A stretch of 64,000 nucleotides of DNA from Kitasatospora fiedleri (GCF_948472415.1 NZ_OX419519.1:5084001-5148000), one strand, 5' to 3'. Shown: positions 27,086-36,239, counted from the stretch's first letter. A program made the numbers and translations. The notes: generated by a model not told the origin, from the sequence alone.

Positions 27086-27382
27086 ATGCCTGGCATCACG
27101 CGCGAGGAGGTCGCCCACCTCGCCCGGCTGTCGCGTCTGGAGTTGCAGGCGGAGGAGTTGGACCACTTCGCCGAGCAGCTCGACGTGATCATCGGCGCGG
27201 TCGCCCGCGTTTCCGAGGTCGCGGGGCAGGACGTCCCGCCGACCTCCCACCCGCTCCCGCTCACCAACGTGATGCGGACGGACGAGGTGCGGCCGTCGCT
27301 GACCCCGGAGCAGGCGCTCTCCGGCGCCCCGGCCAGTGAGGACCAGCGTTTCCGCGTGCCGCAGATCCTCGGGGAGGACTGA
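27086..27382 (+). CDS. gatC: Aspartyl/glutamyl-tRNA amidotransferase subunit C
   Basis: 98-residue small subunit that clamps GatA and GatB together. The start MPGITREEVAHLARLSRLEL and the C-terminal VMRTDEVRPSLTPEQAL...FRVPQILGE are canonical. ATG 27086 with GAGGATCG upstream. Five bases separate it from gatA. GatCAB converts Glu-tRNA(Gln) and Asp-tRNA(Asn) to the amidated forms. Confidence 0.96.
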   Translation: MPGITREEVAHLARLSRLELQAEELDHFAEQLDVIIGAVARVSEVAGQDVPPTSHPLPLTNVMRTDEVRPSLTPEQALSGAPASEDQRFRVPQILGED

Positions 27383-27387
27383 CCGAG

Positions 27388-28881
27388 ATGACCGAGCTGA
27401 TCAAGTACACGGCGGCCGAGACGGCCGCCGCGATCGCCAAGGGCGAGGTCTCGGCGGTCGAGGTCGCCCAGGCCCACCTGGACCGGATCGACGCCGTCGA
27501 CAAGAAGGTCAACGCCTTCCTGCACGTCGACCGCGAGGGCGCGCTGGCCGCGGCCCGCGCCGTCGACGGGAAGCGCGCGGCCGGCGCCGAGCTGGGCCCG
27601 CTGGCGGGCGTGCCGCTGGCGCTGAAGGACGTGTTCACCACCGCGGGCATCCCGACCACCTGCGGGTCGAAGATGCTCGAGGGCTGGCTCCCGCCCTACG
27701 ACGCCACCCTGACGAAGCGGCTCAAGGACGCCGACGTCGTCATCCTCGGCAAGACCAACATGGACGAGTTCGCGATGGGCTCCTCCACCGAGAACTCCGC
27801 CTACGGCCCGACCGGCAACCCGTGGGACCTCACCCGCATCCCCGGCGGCTCCGGCGGCGGCTCGGCCGCCGCGCTGGCCGCTTTCGAGGCGCCGCTGGCG
27901 ATCGGCACCGACACCGGCGGCTCGATCCGCCAGCCCGGCGCCGTCACCGGCACCGTCGGCGTCAAGCCGACCTACGGCTCGGTGTCCCGCTACGGCCTGG
28001 TCGCCTTCTCCTCCTCGCTCGACCAGGGCGGCCCGTGCGCCCGCACCGTGCTCGACACGGCGCTGCTGCACGAGGCGATCGCCGGGCACGACCCGCTCGA
28101 CTCCACCTCCATCGACGCCCCCGTCCCGGACGTGGTCGCCGCCGCGAAGCTGCGCGACGTGCGCGGCATGCGGATCGGCGTGGTCAAGGAGTTCGCCGGC
28201 GAGGGCTACCAGGCCGGCGTCATGCAGCGCTTCCAGGAGTCCGTCGAGCTGCTGCGCGACCTGGGCGCCGAGGTCGTCGAGGTCTCCTGCCCGTCGTTCA
28301 CGCTGGCGCTGCCCGCGTACTACCTGATCGCCCCGTCCGAGTGCTCCTCGAACCTCGCCCGGTTCGACGCCATGCGCTACGGCCTGCGGGTCGGCGACGA
28401 CGGCACCCGCTCCGCCGAGCAGGTCACCGCGCTCACCCGCGAGGCCGGCTTCGGCTCCGAGGTCAAGCGCCGCATCATCCTCGGCACCTACGCGCTGTCC
28501 TCCGGCTACTACGACGCCTACTACGGCTCCGCGCAGAAGGTCCGCACCCTGATCTCCCGGGACTTCGACGCCGCCTTCGCCGGCGTGGACGTGCTGGTCT
28601 CCCCGACCACCCCGACCACGGCATTCCCGATCGGCGAGCGGGCAGACGACCCGATGGCGATGTACCTCGCCGACCTGTGCACCATTCCCTCGAACCTGGC
28701 GGGCAACGCGGCCATGTCGCTGCCCTGCGGGCTCGCCCCGGAGGACAATCTTCCGGTCGGCCTGCAGATCATCGCCCCCGCGATGGCGGACGACCGCCTC
28801 TACCGCGTGGGCGGCGCCGTCGAGGCCGCGCTCAACGACAAGTGGGGCCACGCCCTGCTGGAGGAGGCACCGGCACTATGA
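27388..28881 (+). CDS. gatA: Aspartyl/glutamyl-tRNA amidotransferase subunit A
   Basis: 497-residue amidase that liberates ammonia from glutamine. The Ser-cisSer-Lys triad is visible: Lys in PLALKDVFTT, cis-Ser in IPGGSGGGSAAALAA and nucleophile Ser in GTDTGGSIRQPGA. AKTNMDEFAMGSSTENSAYG type blocks precede the triad serines. It overlaps the following small gene by ATGA. Essential in organisms that lack glutaminyl-tRNA synthetase. Confidence 0.97.
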   Translation: MTELIKYTAAETAAAIAKGEVSAVEVAQAHLDRIDAVDKKVNAFLHVDREGALAAARAVDGKRAAGAELGPLAGVPLALKDVFTTAGIPTTCGSKMLEGWLPPYDATLTKRLKDADVVILGKTNMDEFAMGSSTENSAYGPTGNPWDLTRIPGGSGGGSAAALAAFEAPLAIGTDTGGSIRQPGAVTGTVGVKPTYGSVSRYGLVAFSSSLDQGGPCARTVLDTALLHEAIAGHDPLDSTSIDAPVPDVVAAAKLRDVRGMRIGVVKEFAGEGYQAGVMQRFQESVELLRDLGAEVVEVSCPSFTLALPAYYLIAPSECSSNLARFDAMRYGLRVGDDGTRSAEQVTALTREAGFGSEVKRRIILGTYALSSGYYDAYYGSAQKVRTLISRDFDAAFAGVDVLVSPTTPTTAFPIGERADDPMAMYLADLCTIPSNLAGNAAMSLPCGLAPEDNLPVGLQIIAPAMADDRLYRVGGAVEAALNDKWGHALLEEAPAL

Positions 28882-29117
28882 GCAAGATCGAGAAGGCCAA
28901 GGGCTGGAAGCACTCGAAGCCCGGACTGTGGCTGTCCATCGGCACCAGCGCCTTCGGCGCGATCTCCATCGTCAAGGAGGCCCGCACCGCGCGCTCCGAC
29001 AACGACACCCTCAAGCTGGTCAACGCCCTGGTCGGCGCCGCCGCGCTGATCACCGGCACCGCGCTCCTCGTCCGCGAGCTCAAGCGTCTCGGCGACGACG
29101 ACGTCCTGCTCGGCTAG
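28878..29117 (+). CDS. Small membrane protein of the gat operon
   Basis: 79 residues. Charged N-terminus (SKIEKAKGWKHSKPG), hydrophobic segment LWLSIGTSAFGAISIV, a charged turn, a second hydrophobic segment LVNALVGAAALITGTALLV and a charged end. The start ATG 28878 overlaps the gatA stop by ATGA, so translation is coupled. A small protein occupies this position in other streptomycetes as I recall. Function unknown. It marks the native gatA-side boundary of the inserted ATPase pair. Confidence 0.75.
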   Translation: MSKIEKAKGWKHSKPGLWLSIGTSAFGAISIVKEARTARSDNDTLKLVNALVGAAALITGTALLVRELKRLGDDDVLLG

Positions 29118-29150
29118 CGGCGCCGGTTCCGGAGAGGTCGGGGAGAAGAG

Positions 29151-30308
29151 ATGATCACGCAGATCCGCATCGACGGCTTCAAGTCGTTCGTCGGCTTCGA
29201 GCTCGATGTGCATCCGGTGACGGTTCTTCTCGGCGTCAACGGGGCCGGCAAGTCCAACCTGTTCGACGCGCTGCGGCTGGTCGCCGGGACGGTCCGCCAG
29301 GGGTTCAAGACGACCCTGGCAGCGGACCGGCGGCTGGCCGCGCGTGACCTGTTCCACCGGAACAGTGCGGGTGTACTGCGGGACAGGTTCACGATCGCGG
29401 TCCGGATGACCCTCCCGTTGACGAGTGGCTCGCGATGCGTGGAAGTGCAGCTGGCCGCGCTTCGGAACGGAACCGGTGCTGCTGTCCTGGACCAGGACAG
29501 CAGCTGGGTCCGGGTGCCGGGTTCGGCGGGCCGGTCGGAGGAAAAGATTCCCCTGACCGAGGTGCGGGACACCAGGAACAGGTTCGCGCACGGGACGATC
29601 GAGCCTACCGAGGTCGCAGAAGCGGCGTTCTGGCTCCTCGCGGAGAGCGCCGCCTGGCAGCCGTACGTCCTGGAACCCGACGCTCTGCGGGAGCTGGGGC
29701 GGCCCGAGGCGGACGGACCGCTGGAACCGCGCGGCAGCAACCTCGCCACGATGGTGCACCGGATCGAGGAGACCGCTCCCGAGCGTTTCATCCGGTTGAC
29801 GGCCGACCTCGCGGCGTTGGTCCCGGGGGTGCGGGGCATCCGCACCGAAGTGCTGCGCACGCGTGGTGAGTTCGACTTCGAGGTGGAGTTCCAATACACC
29901 GGGTGGGTCTCGCCTGCTTCGCTTTCGGACGGCACGCTGCGGGCACTCGCCCTGCTGGCGGTGTACTGGGACCCACAACGGACCGGCATGTTGGCCGTTG
30001 AGGAGATCGAGAACGGGATGCACCTGTCGCAGGTCGCCAAACTGGTGCACCGGCTCGGGCGCGGGGGCGGCCAACTGCTGGCGACCACGCACTCGTCCGC
30101 GCTGCTGACCGCGCTGCGGAACGACCTGTCCGGGAGCGTGGTGTTCCTGGAACAGGCCAACCACGTGGACCCGCAACGCGGCACGATTTCCCGGATCACG
30201 GCGCCCCTGCCGCTGCTGCCGCGCACCCCGGACAGCGAGCCCGGTGCTTCCAAGTCGCCGGAAGCGGTCGAGCGGCTGCTCCGCAGCATCGGGCAGGGAA
30301 CGACGTGA
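29151..30308 (+). CDS. AAA/ABC-type ATPase of a two-gene module inserted in the gat operon
   Basis: 385 residues of the SMC/RecF/OLD-like class (AAA_21-like). The start ITQIRIDGFKSFVGFELDVHP is the typical first strand. Walker A LGVNGAGKSN is near residues 26-35, signature LSDGTLRALALL near residue 261, Walker B MLAVEEIENGMH and switch histidine LLATTHSSALL follow. The middle of about 200 residues is poorly recognisable and contains RNRFAHGTIEPTEVAE. It overlaps the next gene by GTGA. Codons such as TTG, CGT, GAA and TTC are visibly commoner than in gatA and gatB, suggesting transfer. Such ATPases paired with TOPRIM-like partners form several phage-defence systems (AbiL, PARIS and OLD-type families); that role here is inferred. 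Confidence 0.8.
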   Translation: MITQIRIDGFKSFVGFELDVHPVTVLLGVNGAGKSNLFDALRLVAGTVRQGFKTTLAADRRLAARDLFHRNSAGVLRDRFTIAVRMTLPLTSGSRCVEVQLAALRNGTGAAVLDQDSSWVRVPGSAGRSEEKIPLTEVRDTRNRFAHGTIEPTEVAEAAFWLLAESAAWQPYVLEPDALRELGRPEADGPLEPRGSNLATMVHRIEETAPERFIRLTADLAALVPGVRGIRTEVLRTRGEFDFEVEFQYTGWVSPASLSDGTLRALALLAVYWDPQRTGMLAVEEIENGMHLSQVAKLVHRLGRGGGQLLATTHSSALLTALRNDLSGSVVFLEQANHVDPQRGTISRITAPLPLLPRTPDSEPGASKSPEAVERLLRSIGQGTT

Positions 30309-30937
30309 GTCGATGGCTGTCCCGCGGGCTGATGGTGGAGGGGGTGAGCGACGAGCCGTTCCTGCGGACGCTGGTCACCCGGCAGGTGGAAGAGCTGCTA
30401 TTGGTCAAAGCGCCCGGTCCGGTGGACGTGCAGCCGTGTGAGGTCTCGGTTGTGCGAGTCACTGATCCGGGAGCATTGGAAGCGGCCAGGGGAATGGCGT
30501 CCGCGCACGAGTTGCTCTTCCTGCACAGCGACCGGAAGGAACGCGCCAAAGCGGACGGTCTCGCGGCCGAGCTACGGGAACGGGCAGGAAAGTCGAATGT
30601 CGCCGAGCCGGTGGTCCTGGTCCCGGTTCAGATGACCGAGTCGTGGATGCTCGCCGACCGGAAGGCGATCGCCACCGCGGTCGGAGGGGCAGACCTCACC
30701 GCCTATCCGTACAGGCATCCGGCGGACGTGGAGAGGGCGCACAACAGCCCCGACCACCACGACTACGCGAAGCGGGTCTGGCAGCGGATCGTGGGCAGCG
30801 GTCACGGCGGGGTGCTGGACGACAGCATGGAACTACTGGCACAACACATCGATCTTCGTATTCTCGGCCAGCTGCCGTCGTACCAGCGATGGCTTGCGGA
30901 CACCGAACACGCATTGAAATTGAAAGGATTCCTGTGA
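30305..30937 (+). CDS. DUF4276/TOPRIM-like partner of the ATPase
   Basis: 210 residues. Motifs point to the DUF4276 (TOPRIM-like) family: LMVEGVSDEPFLRTLV at the N-terminus with the key glutamate, LLFLHSDRKERAKADGL as the acidic second motif, and VPVQMTESWMLADRKAIATAV, the characteristic E-x-W-x-L-A-D block. Starts at GTG 30305 inside the ATPase gene and ends inside the gatB start (GTGA at 30934-30937). The end of the gene (about 30840-30930) is notably A/T-rich. A nuclease or metal-dependent effector role is inferred from the fold. It could also be an RloB-like protein. Confidence 0.7.
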   Translation: MSRWLSRGLMVEGVSDEPFLRTLVTRQVEELLLVKAPGPVDVQPCEVSVVRVTDPGALEAARGMASAHELLFLHSDRKERAKADGLAAELRERAGKSNVAEPVVLVPVQMTESWMLADRKAIATAVGGADLTAYPYRHPADVERAHNSPDHHDYAKRVWQRIVGSGHGGVLDDSMELLAQHIDLRILGQLPSYQRWLADTEHALKLKGFL

Positions 30938-32433
30938 GCACCATGAGCCTGGTGTCCTATGACGACGCACTGGCCTCCTACGACCCGGTGATGGGCCTTG
31001 AGGTCCACGTCGAGCTGGGTACCAAGACCAAGATGTTCTGCGGCTGCTCCACCGAGCTGGGCGCGGAGCCGAACTCGCAGACCTGTCCGACCTGCCTCGG
31101 CCTGCCCGGTTCGCTGCCGGTGGTCAACGCGGTCGGGGTGGAGTCGGCGGTCCGGATCGGTCTCGCGCTGAACTGCGAGATCGCCGAGTGGTGCCGGTTC
31201 GCCCGGAAGAACTACTTCTACCCGGACATGCCGAAGAACTTCCAGACCAGCCAGTACGACGAGCCGATCGCCTTCCACGGCTACCTCGACGTGCAGCTGG
31301 AGGACGGCGAGGTCTTCCGGGTGGAGATCGAGCGCGCCCACATGGAGGAGGACACCGGCAAGTCCACCCACGTCGGCGGCGCCACCGGGCGCATCCACGG
31401 CGCGGAGTACTCGCTGCTGGACTACAACCGGGCCGGCATCCCGCTGATCGAGATCGTCACCAAGCCGATCGAGGGCGCGGGCGCGCGCGCCCCCGAGGTG
31501 GCGAAGGCGTACGTCGCCGAGCTGCGCGAGCTGATCAAGGCGCTGGGCGTCTCCGAGGCCCGGATGGACAAGGGCCAGATGCGCTGCGACGTGAACCTGT
31601 CGCTGCGGCCCAACGGCACCGAGGCGTTCGGCACCCGCAGCGAGACCAAGAACGTCAACTCGCTGCGCAGCGTGGAGCGGGCCGCCCGGTTCGAGATCCA
31701 GCGGCACGCCACCGTGCTGACCTACGGCGGGACGATCGTCCAGGAGACCCGGCACTTCCACGAGGAGGACGGCTCCACCACGGCCGGCCGGATCAAGGAC
31801 AACGCCGAGGACTACCGGTACTTCCCGGAGCCCGACCTGGTGCCGGTCGCCCCGGCCCGGGAGTGGGTCGAGGAGCTGCGGGCCTCCCTGCCGGAGCTGC
31901 CCCGGGTCCGCCGGGCCCGGCTGCAGGCCGAGTGGGGCCTGACCGACAAGGACATGCAGTCGGTGCTCAACGCCGGTGCGGTGGAGCCCATTTCGGAGAC
32001 CATCGCGGCCGGCGCCCCCGCCGACCAGGCCCGCAAGTGGTGGATGGGCGAGCTGGCGCGGCGCGCCAACGAGACCGGCACCGAGCTGTCCGAGCAGCCG
32101 ATCACCCCGGCTCAGGTGGCCCGGGTGTGCGCGCTGGTCGCCGAGGGCAAGCTCAACGACAAGCTGGCCCGCCAGGTCATCGAGGGCGTCCTCGCCGGCG
32201 AGGGCGGGCCGGACGACGTGGTGGCCGGGCGCGGCCTGGCCGTGGTCTCGGACGACTCCGCGCTCGGCGCGGCCGTCGACCAGGCGATCGCCGACAACCC
32301 GGACGTCGCCGCCAAGATCCGCGACGGCAAGGTGCAGGCGGTGGGCGCGCTGGTCGGCGCGGTCATGAAGACCACCCGCGGCCAGGCCGACGCGGCCCGG
32401 GTCAAGGACCTCATCCTGGCGAAGCTGGCCTGA
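30934..32433 (+). CDS. gatB: Aspartyl/glutamyl-tRNA amidotransferase subunit B
   Basis: 499 residues; kinase/transamidase subunit. It has YDPVMGLEVHVELGTKTKMFCGC at the N-terminus, CPTCLGLPGSLPVVN, and the C-terminal YqeY-like tail ending VKDLILAKLA. GTG 30934 is chosen since AAGGA sits five bases upstream within the DUF4276 gene; ATG 30943 is the alternative. Normally this gene follows gatA and a small ORF. Here a two-gene module lies in between and the start is translationally coupled to it. Confidence 0.96.
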   Translation: MSTMSLVSYDDALASYDPVMGLEVHVELGTKTKMFCGCSTELGAEPNSQTCPTCLGLPGSLPVVNAVGVESAVRIGLALNCEIAEWCRFARKNYFYPDMPKNFQTSQYDEPIAFHGYLDVQLEDGEVFRVEIERAHMEEDTGKSTHVGGATGRIHGAEYSLLDYNRAGIPLIEIVTKPIEGAGARAPEVAKAYVAELRELIKALGVSEARMDKGQMRCDVNLSLRPNGTEAFGTRSETKNVNSLRSVERAARFEIQRHATVLTYGGTIVQETRHFHEEDGSTTAGRIKDNAEDYRYFPEPDLVPVAPAREWVEELRASLPELPRVRRARLQAEWGLTDKDMQSVLNAGAVEPISETIAAGAPADQARKWWMGELARRANETGTELSEQPITPAQVARVCALVAEGKLNDKLARQVIEGVLAGEGGPDDVVAGRGLAVVSDDSALGAAVDQAIADNPDVAAKIRDGKVQAVGALVGAVMKTTRGQADAARVKDLILAKLA

Positions 32434-32456
32434 GGTGCCTACGGCGTGACGGCGGT

Positions 32457-32476
32457 GCCTAAGGAGCCCCTTAGGC
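32457..32476 (+). terminator. First hairpin after gatB
   Basis: Perfect 8-bp arms GCCTAAGG (32457-32464) and CCTTAGGC (32469-32476), loop AGCC. Confidence 0.55.
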
Positions 32477-32487
32477 GGTTCCGCCCG

Positions 32488-32526
32488 CGGTGCCCGTCCC
32501 CGACCGGGGGCGGGCACCGGTGTTTT
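32488..32526 (+). terminator. Main gat operon terminator
   Basis: Arms 32488-32501 and 32506-32519 pair over 14 positions with one G-U, loop GACC, followed by GTGTTTT. Confidence 0.85.
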
Positions 32527-32624
32527 CCGGGCCGGCGGCCCGCCCGGATCGGGCAGGCTCCCCATGCGGCGCACCCCCCTGGGAGCGGAGGCTGGACACC
32601 AGCACGCAACGAGGGGAAGACACC

Positions 32625-32858
32625 GTGTACGAGTACGAGTTGTTCAAGTCGAGGGAACGCGAACTGCACGGCCGGGCCGCCGCCGACCGGCTGGCCCGCG
32701 AGGCGGCCGCCGCCGGCCGCGGCGGGCAGCGCACCGGCCTGGTGGCCCGGGTGGCCGGGGCGGTACGGGCGGGGCGCCGGGAGGCCGCCGCACCGCAGCG
32801 GGCCAAGTCCGGTGCGGAGCAGGGCCGTTCGGGCGCCGTGGCGGGCTGCGCGGGATGA
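32625..32858 (+). CDS. Small basic protein of unknown function
   Basis: 77 residues starting at GTG 32625 behind GAGGGGAAG. The N-terminus MYEYELFKSRERELHGRAAA resembles short streptomycete proteins that begin with MY-YEL and a charged helix. The remainder is rich in Arg, Ala and Gly, and low in complexity. No membrane segment. Function not known. The next gene, a large regulator, starts 62 bases later. Confidence 0.55.
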   Translation: MYEYELFKSRERELHGRAAADRLAREAAAAGRGGQRTGLVARVAGAVRAGRREAAAPQRAKSGAEQGRSGAVAGCAG

Positions 32859-32920
32859 CCGGCGGGCCCGGCCGGTCCGGCGGCCGGGATAACCGCTCGG
32901 CCGCATCCGAGGGCTGTGGC

Positions 32921-35900
32921 ATGCTCACCGGCATGGAGCAGACAGTCAGCCCGGTCTTCGTCGGACGCGGCCGGGAGAGCGGCCTGCTCGGTGCCGGGCT
33001 GGACCGGGCGGGGGCGGGGGAGCCGCAGGCCGTGCTGGTCGGCGGCGAGGCCGGGGTCGGCAAGACCCGGCTGCTGGAGGAGTTCCTGGCCCGGGCCGAG
33101 GCGGACGGCGCGGTCACCGCGCTCGGCGCCTGCCTGGAGGTCGGCGCCGAGGGCCTGCCGTACGGCCCGCTCTCGGCGGCGCTGCGCCGCCTGCACCGGC
33201 GGCTCGGGCCGGAGCTGGACGCCGCCGCCGCCGGGCTGGAGGGCCACCTCGCCCGGCTGCTGCCGGACTTCGGGGAGACCGACGGGGAGGGCAACGACGA
33301 GTACGGCCGGGCCCGGCTGTTCGAGCACACCGCCCGGCTGTTCGAGCGGCTGGCCGGGGACCGGACGCTGGTGCTGGCCATCGAGGACCTGCACTGGTCG
33401 GACCGCTCCACCCGGGAGCTGCTCGCCTACCTGGTCCGCACCCTGCACCGCTCCCGGGTGCTGATCGTCGCCACCTACCGCACCGACGACCTGCACCGCC
33501 GCCACCCGCTGCGGCCGTTCCTGGCCGAACTGGAGCGGCTGCGCACCGTCCAGCGGATCGAACTGGAGCGCCTGGACCGGCCCGAGGTGGCCGCCCAACT
33601 GGCCGGCATCCTCGGCCCCGAGACCCCCGGCCGGGACGTGGTGGACCGGATCCACCGCCGCTCCGAGGGCAACCCGTTCTTCGTCGAGGAGCTCGCCGCC
33701 GCCTACCGCGACGGCTGTCTGGCCTGCGTCACCGAATCGCTGCGCGACATCCTGCTGGTCCGGGTCGAGGCGCTGCCCGAGGAGGCCCAGCGGGTCGTCC
33801 GGATCGCCGCCGAGGGCGGCTCCCGGATCGAGCACGCGCTGCTCGCCGCCGTGGTCGCCGAGAGCGGCCCCGGCGGCCCCCGCACCGGCGAGGACGCGCT
33901 GATCGCCGCCCTGCGCACCGCCGTCGGCGCCAACATCCTGCGCCCCGACACCGACGGCGAGGGCTACCGGTTCCGGCACGCGCTGGTCCGCGAGGCGGTC
34001 TCCGACGACCTGCTGCCCGGCGAGCGGCAGGCCGTCAACCGGCGGTTCGCCACCGTCCTGGAGGCCGACCCGGAACTCGTCCGGGCCGAACAGCGCACCG
34101 CCCGGCTCGCCGACTACTGGTACCACGCCCACCAGCCCGCCCGGGCGCTGCCCGCCGCCCTCGACGCCGCCCGGGCCGCCCGCCGCCGCAACGCCTTCGC
34201 CGAACAGCTCACCATGCTCGAACGGGCCGTCGAACTCTGGGACACCGTCTCCGAACAGACCCTCGCCACCACCCTGCGCCCCTACGACTGGGCCGAGACC
34301 TACCCGCCCTGCGCCTGCGACGACGGCGAGCACGAGGACTGCGAGCGGCTGCAACTCGTCGACGTCCTGGCCGAAGCGGTGGTCGCCGCCCGCCGGGCCG
34401 GCGACCGCGACCGCGGCCAGGGCCTGGCCCGCCGCGCCCTCGCCCTGGTCGACGAGGCCGGCAACCCGCTGCGCGCCGCCTGGTTCCGGCTCCAGCGCGC
34501 CAAGATGCTCGACCAGCTCAAGCGCAGCGGCGGCCTGGAGGAGATCCAGTACGCCCAGCGGCTGGTCCAGGACCTCGGCCCGTCCGCCGTGCAGGCCGAG
34601 GCGCTCGCCCTGGAGGCCGCCCACGCCCTGCTCCGCAACCCCGGCCCCGCCGCCGTCGCCACCGCCGAACGGGCCGTGGACGTCGCCCGCCAGGCCGACG
34701 CGCCCTCCGTCGAGGTGCACGCCCGGGTCACCCTGGCCGGACTGCTCGGCGACTCCGCGGACGCCGAACGGGCCGTCGCGCTGCTCGCCGCCGCCGTCGA
34801 ACAGGCCCGCCCGCTCGGCAACGCCGACGTGCACACCCGCGGCCTGAACAACCTGGCCAGCCTGCTGCTCTCGGTCGGCCGCGCCGAGGAGGCCGCCACC
34901 GCCGCCCGGCAGGGCCTGGAGGCCGCCCGCCGCAGCGGGCTGATGCTCAACACCGGCCCGATCCTCACCGGCAACCTCGCCGAGGCGCTGCTCGCCGCCG
35001 GCCGCACCGAGGAGGCCGCCGCCGTCCTCGCCGACTGGGACGACAAGCCGGAGGCCGACACCCACGGCGAGTTCATGGACCGGCTGCGCGGCGAACTCGC
35101 CCTGCTCCGCGGCGACCTGGCCGAGGCCGAGACCCACTGGGCCGCCGCCCACGCCAGCGGCGGCGGCGGCGCCCAGCCCCAGCACGTCCTGCCCACCGCC
35201 ACCCTCGGCGTCCGGCTGGCCGTCCGGCTCGGCCGCCCCGAACAGGCCCGCGACCGGCTCGCCGAGGCGCTCGACGGCACCGTGCTGACCCGGCAGGGCG
35301 GCCACCTGTTCCCGCTGCTCACCCACGCCGCCGAGGCCGAGGCCGACCAGCACCCGCGCACCCCCGAGGGCGAGGCCGCGTTGGCCCGGATCGCCGCCGA
35401 GGCCGCCCGGCTCACCCCGCGCTGCGCCCTCGACCGCGGCTGGGCGGCCCTGCTGGCCGGCGAACTCGCCCGCGCCGCCGGCCGCCCCACCGCCGACCAC
35501 CGGCAGCGGGCCGTCACCGAACTGCGCGCCGCCGCCCTGCCCGGCCCGCTCGCGCTGGCCCTGCTGCGCGCCGCCGAGGACGCCGCCGCGAACGGCGACC
35601 GGGAGGCCGCCGCCGACCTGCTGCACGAGGCCGCCGAACTCGCCCGCCGCCGCGGCGACCTGACCACCCGCCGGGACGCCGAACTGCTGGCCGGCCGGCT
35701 CGGCCTGGCCCGCCGGGCCGCCGCCGGCACCGACCCGGGCCTCGGTCTCACCCCGCGCGAGCGGGACGTGCTGCGCCAGCTCACCCTGGGCCGGAGCAAC
35801 CGGCAGATCGCCGAAGAGCTGTTCATCTCGCCGAAGACCGCCAGCGTGCACGTCTCCAACATCCTGGCCAAGCTCGCCGTCGGCGGCCGCGGCGAGGCCG

Positions 35901-35962
35901 CCGCGCTGGCCCACCGGCTGCGGCTGTTCCCGGACGAGGAGCCCGCCACCAGCGGCTCCTGA
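32921..35962 (+). CDS. LAL-type (large ATP-binding LuxR) transcriptional regulator
   Basis: 1013 residues. N-terminal ATPase: VFVGRGRESGLLGAGLDRA, Walker A GGEAGVGKTRLL and Walker B LVLAIEDLHWSD, then a long helical TPR-like middle. The C-terminal LuxR helix-turn-helix is LTPRERDVLRQLTLGRSNRQ...SPKTASVHVSNILAKL. ATG 32921 is chosen because GAGGG is seven bases upstream; ATG 32933 is a second option. A pathway-specific or global activator whose inducer is unknown. It is not adjacent to a biosynthetic cluster; the cdgC-like gene follows. Confidence 0.9.
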   Translation: MLTGMEQTVSPVFVGRGRESGLLGAGLDRAGAGEPQAVLVGGEAGVGKTRLLEEFLARAEADGAVTALGACLEVGAEGLPYGPLSAALRRLHRRLGPELDAAAAGLEGHLARLLPDFGETDGEGNDEYGRARLFEHTARLFERLAGDRTLVLAIEDLHWSDRSTRELLAYLVRTLHRSRVLIVATYRTDDLHRRHPLRPFLAELERLRTVQRIELERLDRPEVAAQLAGILGPETPGRDVVDRIHRRSEGNPFFVEELAAAYRDGCLACVTESLRDILLVRVEALPEEAQRVVRIAAEGGSRIEHALLAAVVAESGPGGPRTGEDALIAALRTAVGANILRPDTDGEGYRFRHALVREAVSDDLLPGERQAVNRRFATVLEADPELVRAEQRTARLADYWYHAHQPARALPAALDAARAARRRNAFAEQLTMLERAVELWDTVSEQTLATTLRPYDWAETYPPCACDDGEHEDCERLQLVDVLAEAVVAARRAGDRDRGQGLARRALALVDEAGNPLRAAWFRLQRAKMLDQLKRSGGLEEIQYAQRLVQDLGPSAVQAEALALEAAHALLRNPGPAAVATAERAVDVARQADAPSVEVHARVTLAGLLGDSADAERAVALLAAAVEQARPLGNADVHTRGLNNLASLLLSVGRAEEAATAARQGLEAARRSGLMLNTGPILTGNLAEALLAAGRTEEAAAVLADWDDKPEADTHGEFMDRLRGELALLRGDLAEAETHWAAAHASGGGGAQPQHVLPTATLGVRLAVRLGRPEQARDRLAEALDGTVLTRQGGHLFPLLTHAAEAEADQHPRTPEGEAALARIAAEAARLTPRCALDRGWAALLAGELARAAGRPTADHRQRAVTELRAAALPGPLALALLRAAEDAAANGDREAAADLLHEAAELARRRGDLTTRRDAELLAGRLGLARRAAAGTDPGLGLTPRERDVLRQLTLGRSNRQIAEELFISPKTASVHVSNILAKLAVGGRGEAAALAHRLRLFPDEEPATSGS

Positions 35963-35980
35963 ACCCCCGTCACGAACCGT

Positions 35981-36020
35981 CCCGGCCCCGCCCCGGCCCC
36001 GCCCCGGCCCCGCCCCGGGC
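35981..36020 (+). repeat. 11-bp direct repeats (3.6 units)
   Basis: CCCGGCCCCGC occurs three times in register from 35981 and is followed by a partial unit, just after the LAL regulator stop codon. Confidence 0.8.
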
Positions 36021-36239
36021 CTGCCGCGTGCCCGCCGTGCACCGCTCCGGACGCCGCCCCCGGCACCGCCGCCGCCCCGGTCCGCCTGAGCCGAACGGGC
36101 GATCCCGCCGCCAACCGGCTCCGCGCCACCTGCGGTTCATTACTCTAAGTTGAGCGGACGTGCCAGTGCGTGACCGCAGTGGTGTAGGGTCCGAAGCGGG
36201 AACACCGGTACGGCCGCGGGCCGGAGGGGGAGATGTCGA

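Noticed and set aside
29151..30937. Calling the ATPase pair PARIS, Gabija or AbiL outright
   Set aside because: The partner looks like DUF4276, not DUF4435, a UvrD-like helicase or a clear RloB, so a named system cannot be claimed without a search.
32471..35914. 1147-codon open frame antisense to the LAL regulator
   Set aside because: Composition is typical of antisense frames in 74 percent GC DNA; the plus-strand gene has Walker and LuxR motifs.
35981..36020. Possible CRISPR-like repeats
   Set aside because: Units of 11 bp are contiguous without spacers; a simple tandem repeat.
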